Shown piece by piece: positions 58,869-64,000 of a DNA stretch of 64,000 bases. The stretch covers positions 62,001 through 126,000 of the forward strand of contig NZ_FNCH01000008.1 in NCBI RefSeq assembly GCF_900100705.1. Direction: 5' to 3'. The translations under genes and the position numbers were made by a program. The stretch is from Pedobacter terrae (GTDB lineage: Bacteria; Bacteroidota; Bacteroidia; Sphingobacteriales; Sphingobacteriaceae). The notes beneath the pieces were generated by a model, which saw only the letters and a list, made by a program, of their open reading frames with translations, did no database searches and was not told the origin of the DNA. Within the stretch, counting starts at the first letter, position 1; every line of letters starts with the position of its first letter.

Positions 58869-59519
58869 CTAGTATGCTGCTGTAAAATGCTCCTGGTGGT
58901 GCGCATTATTTTCCAGCTCATCAGCAATTACAATAGCCAGATCTTCTACCGATAAAATTGAACGGCCTTCTTCATTAAAAACCGGACTGGTTTTACCTAA
59001 ACGATATTTTCCGGTACGGCCAGTAGTAATGCCTGGATGCATCTCAATTGCCGGACTAAAAAATAACCAGTCTAATTCTTTCTCTTGTTTCAGCGTATTA
59101 AAATAATCCCTTACTGCAGTTGCGCCTGGCTTGATTTCGGCAGGGAAATTCGGTCCGTCTACAACCTGTTGACCGTCAATCTGCAATGTACCTGCTCCAC
59201 CGATAAAAATGTAACGTTTAACGCCCGATGCTTTTACAGCAGTCTGAATGGCATTTGCACCCTCTACTGTATCGTTATATAAATTTGGGTTGGTCCAGCC
59301 TGCGTTAAAAGCACTTACTACGGCATCAGCACCTGCTAAAGCTGCTGCTAATTTTTCGGTATCTAAAACATCTACTGCTACCTTACTTACTTTGTCGTTG
59401 GTATTTTCAATTTTAGCGGTATCGCGCGCAATGGCAATTACTTCATTTCCACGGCTTACCAGTTCATTTAAAATCGCTTTGCCTACAAATCCGGAGGCGC
59501 CTATTAATGCTACTTTCAT
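58869..59519 (-). CDS. NAD(P)H-binding oxidoreductase, YwnB-like
   Basis: 216 residues. GASGFVGKAILNEL at the N-terminus binds NAD(P), followed by the NmrA-like layout (VIAIARDTAKIE, AGADAVVSAFNAGW, YIFIGGAGTLQIDG). B. subtilis ywnB, a relative, also sits beside an Rrf2-type regulator, ywnA, as here. The reaction is unknown; a quinone- or stress-related reduction is often proposed for such proteins. A TGTAAT-N7-ATTACA operator lies 37 bp upstream. Confidence 0.85.
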   Translation of the reverse strand: MKVALIGASGFVGKAILNELVSRGNEVIAIARDTAKIENTNDKVSKVAVDVLDTEKLAAALAGADAVVSAFNAGWTNPNLYNDTVEGANAIQTAVKASGVKRYIFIGGAGTLQIDGQQVVDGPNFPAEIKPGATAVRDYFNTLKQEKELDWLFFSPAIEMHPGITTGRTGKYRLGKTSPVFNEEGRSILSVEDLAIVIADELENNAHHQEHFTAAY

Positions 59520-59555
59520 GTTATTTAATTTTTAATTTATGTATGTATTATAAAT

Positions 59556-59574
59556 TGTAATGTTTTTTATTACA
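59556..59574. promoter_or_regulatory. Rrf2 operator candidate, copy 1
   Basis: TGTAAT (59556-59561), 7 bp, ATTACA (59569-59574), upstream of the oxidoreductase gene. Same half-sites and spacing as the copy at 60004-60022. Confidence 0.75.
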
Positions 59575-59591
59575 GTTCTATGCAAAAAAAA

Positions 59592-60002
59592 TTATTCAAA
59601 CCTGGCCGCAAAATCTGCCAATGTCTGTTTTGATAAATTTGCGATCAGCGCATGCTCTGCAGCACTATACAGCGTATCTAAATGTTGGTTAATCTGCCTA
59701 CCGACCGGACATTTAGGATTCGGTTCATTTTTATGTTGCCCCAACACATTGCTGCTTCTAACCGAATGGTACACTTCGCCTAGATTAATATCTTTGGCAT
59801 TTTTAGCCAGGAAAGAACCTCCACCCTTGCCTTCCTTGCTGTCGACAAAACCATGCTTACGTAAATTCATGATTTCTTTGCGTATCAAAACAGGATTAAT
59901 ATTGATACTGCCGGCCAGGTATGCTGAACTCACCACATTACCTTTCGCCTCGTTCAATAAGGTTAAAATATGTAAGGCAATCGGAAACCTACTTGTGCTC
60001 AT
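59592..60002 (-). CDS. Rrf2-family transcriptional regulator
   Basis: 136 residues. The winged helix reads FPIALHILTLLNEAKGNVVS, SAYLAGSININPVLIRKEIM and NLRKHGFVDSKEGKGGG, as in the YwnA branch. Only one Cys is present (PKCPVG, about residue 97), so it cannot hold the three-Cys iron-sulfur site of IscR/NsrR by itself. It lies upstream of, and on the same strand as, the oxidoreductase gene, 72 bp apart. Matching operators in front of both genes point to self-regulation and control of its partner. Confidence 0.88.
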   Translation of the reverse strand: MSTSRFPIALHILTLLNEAKGNVVSSAYLAGSININPVLIRKEIMNLRKHGFVDSKEGKGGGSFLAKNAKDINLGEVYHSVRSSNVLGQHKNEPNPKCPVGRQINQHLDTLYSAAEHALIANLSKQTLADFAARFE

Positions 60003-60003
60003 C

Positions 60004-60022
60004 TGTAATTATTTTTATTACA
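60004..60022. promoter_or_regulatory. Rrf2 operator candidate, copy 2
   Basis: TGTAAT (60004-60009), 7 bp, ATTACA (60017-60022), directly upstream of the rrf2-type ATG and over the predicted transcription start. Confidence 0.78.
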
Positions 60023-60025
60023 GTA

Positions 60026-60055
60026 CAAAGGTAGGAAGGTTTTATAGAAATCAAA
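60026..60055 (-). promoter_or_regulatory. Bacteroidota-type promoter of the rrf2-type gene
   Basis: On the minus strand TTTG (60055-60052), 18 bp, TACCTTTG (60033-60026). The operator begins 3 bp downstream, so binding would block transcription. Confidence 0.75.
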
Positions 60056-60121
60056 ATTTATTTTTAATTCCATAACAACTGCTTCTTCACTTCCCTACCA
60101 TTGACTGATTTAAAAAATCTC

Positions 60122-60247
60122 CGTTATTTCGACTGTAGCGCAGCGAAATGGAGAAATCTTTGAACTGGAATTGCAATAAACTTAAACAATGTTAAAAGAT
60201 TTTGCTTCGCAGCGCCTTCGGGTTCTACACTTTGGTCGAAATGACGA
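60122..60247. repeat. R1 mosaic palindromic repeat, copy e
   Basis: CGTTATTTCGACTGTAGCG to GGTCGAAATGACG, with a CTTCGCAGCGCCTTCGGG module near the right end. Confidence 0.85.
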
Positions 60248-60324
60248 GCCTTGTATATCTGTCATTAACTTTCAGATGTATTTGAAAAATTCTAACTCTA
60301 CCATTGACAGATTTAAAAAATTGC

Positions 60325-60443
60325 CGTCATTTTCGACTAAAGCGCAACGAAATGCCCGCCTGTGCGGACAGGCCTGCACGTACAGGCGGGGAGAAATCTT
60401 TGAACTATGTAAAAAGATTTCTCCACTGCGGTCGAAATGACGA
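60325..60443. repeat. R1 mosaic palindromic repeat, copy f
   Basis: CGTCATTTTCGACTAAAGCG to GTCGAAATGACGAC; the internal CGCCTGTGCGGACAGGC module is duplicated in diverged form. Confidence 0.88.
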
Positions 60444-60549
60444 CTTTTCGCGGCTTATCATTTCGCTAGGATTCTTCTGTCACTAATATTGATCAGAATA
60501 ACAGTTTTCCCTATTTGATTTTCCACCAAAAAAAAGCCTTTAAATTTCG

Positions 60550-60557
60550 TACTTTTG
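60550..60557 (+). promoter_or_regulatory. -7 element of the ABC-F gene
   Basis: TACTTTTG, 8 bp before the ATG at 60566; no clear -33 element. Confidence 0.5.
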
Positions 60558-60565
60558 CAGCCGAA

Positions 60566-62473
60566 ATGATTTCAATAAACAATTTAACTTTCCTGATTGG
60601 CTCAAGAGCCTTATACGATGACGCAAACTGGCACATCAAACCTGGCGACAGAGCTGGTTTAATCGGCGCCAATGGAACAGGAAAATCAACACTTTTAAAA
60701 ATAATTGTAGGCGAGTACGCACCAAGTTCGGGTACCGTTTCCATGTCTAAAGACCTGAAAATTGGCTACTTAAACCAGGATTTACTTTCTTACGATTCGC
60801 ACCATAGCATTTTGCACGTGGCCATGGAAGCTTTTGAGCGCCAAAACCAACTGCATGATGAAATTGAAGAACTGCTTAAAAAAATCGAAACCGATTATAG
60901 CGAAGAGGTTTTATTTAAATTAAGCGATAAACAGCAAGAATTTGAGGCTTTAGATGGTTATAACATCGAATATAGGGCAAACGAAATTTTGGCTGGTTTA
61001 GGTTTCAGTACAGCAGACCAATTGCGCCCGTTAAATACCTTTTCAGGAGGTTGGCGGATGCGGGTAATGCTTGCTAAAATCTTATTACAAACGCCAGATA
61101 TCTTATTACTGGATGAGCCGACCAACCACATGGATTTACCTTCCATTAAATGGCTGGAAAACTATTTGATGAGTTTTGAAGGTGCCATTGTAATTGTATC
61201 CCACGATAGGTATTTCTTAGATAAGATTGTAAACCGCACGGTAGAATCGCGCAAGGGCAAGTTAACCGTGTATGCAGGTAACTACAGCTTCTATGTGGAA
61301 GAAAAAGCTTTGCGTGGCGAAATCCAAAAAGGAGAATTTAAGAACCAACAGGCCAAAATTAAACAGGAAGAACGTTTAATTGAGCGTTTTAAAGCGAAAG
61401 CAAGCAAGGCTAAAATGGCCCAATCACGCATGAAAGCTTTAGACAAGATGGAGCGTATTGATGACGTGGATGATGATAACCCAACTGTAAATTTTGCCTT
61501 TAAATTCTCTAAACCATCGGGCAGGCACGTAGTGCGGATAGAACATGCGCATAAAAGTTATCCAAATGTGCATATTTTAGATGATGCCGAAGGTGTGATC
61601 GAAAAAGGCGATAAAATTGCCTTGATCGGTGCAAACGGTAAGGGTAAATCGACTTTATTAAGAATGATTGCCGGCACCGAAAAATTTGAAGGTTTCTGCG
61701 AAACCGGTCATAATGTAACCACCACGTTCTTTGCGCAGCACCAGTTAGAGTCGTTGCATTTAGAAAATTCAATTTTAGAAGAATTACAGGCATTTGCACC
61801 AAAACATAGCGATACTGAATTACGAAGCATTTTAGGCTGTTTCTTATTTACTGGCGATGATGTTTTCAAAAAGATCAAAGTGCTTTCCGGAGGAGAAAAA
61901 TCACGTGTGGCCCTGGCTAAATCTTTAACAACAGATTCGAATTTCCTGATCTTGGATGAACCTACCAACCACCTGGACATCCAATCGGTAAACATCCTGA
62001 TTCAGGCATTAGACCAATTTGAAGGTACTTTTATTGCCGTATCTCACGATAGGTATTTCTTAGATAATGTAGCCAACAAAATCTGGTTTATAGAGGGTGG
62101 AAAAATTAAACAATACCCTGGTACTTATGCCGAATATGAAGAGTGGAACAGCAAAAGGGTAATTCCTGCAGCTAAACCTATTCCGGTTAAAATGCCTGAT
62201 AAGCCAAAAGCAGAACCAAAACCGGTTACGGCCAATACCGCCAACCAGTTGAAAAAGCTGAATGAAGAACTGCAAAAAACTGAAAAACTGATTACCGAAC
62301 TGGAACAGCAGGTTAAAAACATTGAAGCAGAACTGGCAGATGAGCAGGTTTATGCTAAAGCAGATAAACTGGCAGAAGCGAACAAACGTTATTTAGCAAC
62401 TAAACAAGATTTAGATAACAGCCAAACTAAATGGGAAACACTGGCAGCTGAGATTATGGAGCTGGAAGGTTAG
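60566..62473 (+). CDS. ABC-F family ATPase
   Basis: ATG 60566 (MISINNLTFLIG) gives 635 residues; the frame is open to 60515 but includes the promoter. Two nucleotide-binding domains: GANGTGKST and LNTFSGGWRMRV with ILLLDEPTNHMD; then GANGKGKST and VLSGGEKSRVALA with FLILDEPTNHLD. The linker between them (about 240-320, RLIERFKAKASKAKMAQSRM) is the helical arm that reaches into the ribosome, and the C-terminus is a coiled coil. There is no membrane domain. ABC-F proteins bind the ribosome E site to aid translation or resist antibiotics; which subtype is unclear. Confidence 0.93.
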   Translation: MISINNLTFLIGSRALYDDANWHIKPGDRAGLIGANGTGKSTLLKIIVGEYAPSSGTVSMSKDLKIGYLNQDLLSYDSHHSILHVAMEAFERQNQLHDEIEELLKKIETDYSEEVLFKLSDKQQEFEALDGYNIEYRANEILAGLGFSTADQLRPLNTFSGGWRMRVMLAKILLQTPDILLLDEPTNHMDLPSIKWLENYLMSFEGAIVIVSHDRYFLDKIVNRTVESRKGKLTVYAGNYSFYVEEKALRGEIQKGEFKNQQAKIKQEERLIERFKAKASKAKMAQSRMKALDKMERIDDVDDDNPTVNFAFKFSKPSGRHVVRIEHAHKSYPNVHILDDAEGVIEKGDKIALIGANGKGKSTLLRMIAGTEKFEGFCETGHNVTTTFFAQHQLESLHLENSILEELQAFAPKHSDTELRSILGCFLFTGDDVFKKIKVLSGGEKSRVALAKSLTTDSNFLILDEPTNHLDIQSVNILIQALDQFEGTFIAVSHDRYFLDNVANKIWFIEGGKIKQYPGTYAEYEEWNSKRVIPAAKPIPVKMPDKPKAEPKPVTANTANQLKKLNEELQKTEKLITELEQQVKNIEAELADEQVYAKADKLAEANKRYLATKQDLDNSQTKWETLAAEIMELEG

Positions 62474-62501
62474 TTTTAAACACAGATTTATTTAGATATA
62501 C

Positions 62502-62534
62502 GCCGTTCTGATGTAAAATTGGGACGGCTTTTTT
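62502..62534 (+). terminator. Intrinsic terminator after ABC-F gene
   Basis: GCCGT (from 62502) pairs with ACGGC (to 62528), then six T. Confidence 0.8.
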
Positions 62535-62581
62535 GTGCATTAGTTGCTATAGAGATATCGATGTAGTTAAGCACTTAGTTG

Positions 62582-62682
62582 CGTCATCTCGACTGAAGCG
62601 CAGCGGAACGCCTGCCCGTACAGGCGGGGAGAGATCTACTCCATAGATTTCTCGACTGCGTTGCACTCCGCTCGAAATGACG
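62582..62682. repeat. R1 mosaic palindromic repeat, copy g
   Basis: CGTCATCTCGACTGAAGCGC to CCGCTCGAAATGACGG, with the GCCTGCCCGTACAGGCGG module. Confidence 0.9.
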
Positions 62683-62745
62683 GCACGCCGGGAATCCTCC
62701 TTGTTAATCCGTGTTTCCGTAGCTTAATTTCAAAACAAACAAGTC

Positions 62746-62772
62746 GTGTCAGATAGTAATACCTGACACCAC
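62746..62772. repeat. R2 hairpin repeat, copy d
   Basis: GTGTCAGATAGTAATACC followed by TGACACCAC; AATCCGTGTTTCCGTAGC lies just before and GATCCGTGTTTCCGTGGC after (62961). Confidence 0.75.
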
Positions 62773-62800
62773 GAGAATAACGGGAGTTAAGGCGTAGTTG

Positions 62801-62936
62801 CGTCATCTCGACTGAAGCGCAGCGAAACGCCTGCCCGTACAGGCGGGGAGAGATCTTTTCAGTAGATTTTGCTTCGCAGAGCCTTCGGGTTCTCGACTGC
62901 GTTGCACCCGAGCCATCGGGTCCGCTCGAAATGACG
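62801..62936. repeat. R1 mosaic palindromic repeat, copy h
   Basis: CGTCATCTCGACTGAAGCGC to GCTCGAAATGACG. It carries three inner modules: GCCTGCCCGTACAGGCGG, CTTCGCAGAGCCTTCGGG and CCCGAGCCATCGGG. Confidence 0.9.
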
Positions 62937-63030
62937 ATGCGTCGAAGAATCTTCCGTATCGATCCGTGTTTCCGTGGCAACAAACGCTAACCCAATTTTG
63001 TCCATTCCCAATAAAACTTTACTTTTAGCC

Positions 63031-64000
63031 ATGCAGAAAATAGTATTTACGGTTTTATTTTTCATCTCTATATCCGCCTTTGCGCAAAACGATAGCAAGT
63101 TTACCAATGAGAACAAAATTTATCTCCCCAATATTAAAGCTGTGCTTTGCTATAACAGTAATAAAGAGCAAAGCTTGCCGGTAATTATGCTGAATTCGTC
63201 AGAAACCATCACTTTTTCTTTTGATGATCTACTTGCCGGCACCCAAAACTACTGGTACACCATTGAACATTGTACCGCAGAATGGGAAACTTCCAAAATT
63301 TCGAGCATTGATTATTTAGGCAGTTTTAACGACGACCGCATCATCAATTATCGCTATTCATCCAACACGGCAAGAAAATACACCCATTATGAAATCAGCT
63401 TACCCAATACGCAGATCCAACCTAAAATTGGTGGAAATTATGTGTTAAAAGTGTATTTAGATGGCGACAGAAACAAACCGGTTATTTCACAACGCTTTTA
63501 CATCCTCGATAGTCAGTTGGCTGTTGCAGCAGAAGTAACCAATTCCATGCAGGTGGAGAACCGGAATTACAAACAAAAAATCAACTTTACCATTAATCAT
63601 ACCTTCCCCATTCCCAACCCCTATCAGGATATAAAAGCGGTGGTGATGCAGAATTTTAATGCCAATACCATTCAGGTAAACACTAAACCAGCATTCGTGA
63701 GACCAAATCAGCTGGTTTATAACGACCTTAATACCAACGATTTTTGGGGCGACAATGAGTTTAGAAAGTTTGATACCAGAAGTTTACGCTACAAGGCAGA
63801 TAACGTAAAGGATATTTATCGCGATAACTCATCCGTAAATGTGATACTTTTTCAGGATGCACCCAGAACAGTTGGTGCTTTTGCCAACCAGTTCGATGAA
63901 AACGGAAACTTTTTTATCCGCAATACCGACGGGCGCGATGATAAAACAGAGGCAGAGTATATGAGCGTTTTATTTACTCTAAATGCGCCTGCGCCCAGCC
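63031..64000 (+). CDS. DUF5103 protein, type IX secretion plug candidate, 3' end outside window
   Basis: Open from ATG 63031 to the right edge (323 residues seen). Signal peptide about 1-19 (ending SAFAQ). The text INYRYSSNTARKYTHYEISLPN, GGNYVLKVYLDGDRNKPVISQRFYI and TNDFWGDNEFRKFDTRSLRY is that of DUF5103. A member of this family is the Plug protein that closes the SprA translocon of the type IX secretion system in Flavobacterium. If so, this organism has that system; other components are not in the window. Confidence 0.85.
   Translation, partial: MQKIVFTVLFFISISAFAQNDSKFTNENKIYLPNIKAVLCYNSNKEQSLPVIMLNSSETITFSFDDLLAGTQNYWYTIEHCTAEWETSKISSIDYLGSFNDDRIINYRYSSNTARKYTHYEISLPNTQIQPKIGGNYVLKVYLDGDRNKPVISQRFYILDSQLAVAAEVTNSMQVENRNYKQKINFTINHTFPIPNPYQDIKAVVMQNFNANTIQVNTKPAFVRPNQLVYNDLNTNDFWGDNEFRKFDTRSLRYKADNVKDIYRDNSSVNVILFQDAPRTVGAFANQFDENGNFFIRNTDGRDDKTEAEYMSVLFTLNAPAPS

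Noticed and set aside
62636..62983. Open frames across the repeats after the ABC-F gene
   Set aside because: They are translations of R1 and R2 palindromic repeats and recur wherever these repeats occur (for example near 30160, 57000 and 60200).
59520..63030. CRISPR array among the clustered repeats
   Set aside because: Repeat copies differ in length and inner modules, are irregularly spaced and form hairpins; there are no unique spacers or cas genes.

Overview
The window reads as chromosome of a Bacteroidota bacterium, most likely a Sphingobacteriaceae/Pedobacter-type organism. Supporting this are a SusD-like lipoprotein, TonB receptors with an N-terminal carboxypeptidase-like domain, a TamL-type Omp85 lipoprotein, a DUF5103 type IX secretion plug protein at the right edge, sphingolipid synthesis genes, many glycoside hydrolases, and promoters of the TTTG-N19-TAnnTTTG type (perfect in front of tRNA-Cys). 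I see no insertion sequence, prophage, CRISPR array or rRNA.

Layout. 1-2.8 kb: end of a SusD gene and an alkaline-phosphatase-superfamily enzyme. 2.8-14.2 kb: a tight minus-strand run of ten genes holding an apparently complete inositol-phosphoceramide pathway. It contains serine palmitoyltransferase, a GNAT-type bacterial ceramide synthase candidate, a ceramide reductase candidate, inositol-3-phosphate synthase, a PgpA-like phosphatase, GtrA, a large outer-membrane protein, PI-phosphate synthase fused to DUF4833, a fatty-acid 2-hydroxylase-like enzyme and an Aur1-like PAP2 transferase. A divergent AraC regulator (14.7 kb) shares its upstream region, which carries three direct repeats. 15.8-22.8 kb: a phytate module (beta-propeller phytase, beta-helix lipoprotein, TonB receptor, TPR/LuxR membrane regulator). 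23.6-30.1 kb: His-rich small protein, ABC ATPase, siderophore-type TonB receptor and two DUF3526 permeases. 30.4-34.3 kb: Lrp regulator divergent from cysM and a split dsbD. 35-45 kb: arabinose-polymer enzymes (two GH51, one GH127/146) plus a PHP-type hydrolase, interrupted at 38.9-39.9 kb by an A+T-rich two-gene cassette encoding a small ADP-ribosyltransferase and an unknown partner, flanked by identical repeats. 45-56.6 kb: RsbQ-like hydrolase, catalytically empty M16-like protein, M28 peptidase, TspO, patatin/barrel protein, RNA ligase-like protein, TamL, SpoU methylase. 56.6-64 kb: tRNA-Cys with a 56-residue basic ORF, pyrD, an Rrf2/oxidoreductase pair with two matching operators, an ABC-F ATPase, and the start of the DUF5103 gene.

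How the genes work together. The inositol-lipid run can be read as one route: serine plus an acyl thioester gives 3-ketosphinganine, then oxoceramide, then ceramide. In parallel glucose-6-phosphate gives inositol-phosphate, PI-phosphate and PI. The PAP2 enzyme joins the branches to give inositol-phosphoceramide, with hydroxylation of the acyl chain. The phytase module next door handles another inositol compound, so the region is strikingly inositol-centred, although a functional link is only inferred.

Intergenic DNA is rich in short palindromic repeats of at least four families: an eight-copy mosaic element with ends like CGTCATYTCGACTG and CTCGAAATGACG, a GTGTCAGATGGTAAC hairpin family, a CCTGAAACAAGTTCAGG family, and a roughly 145-bp element.
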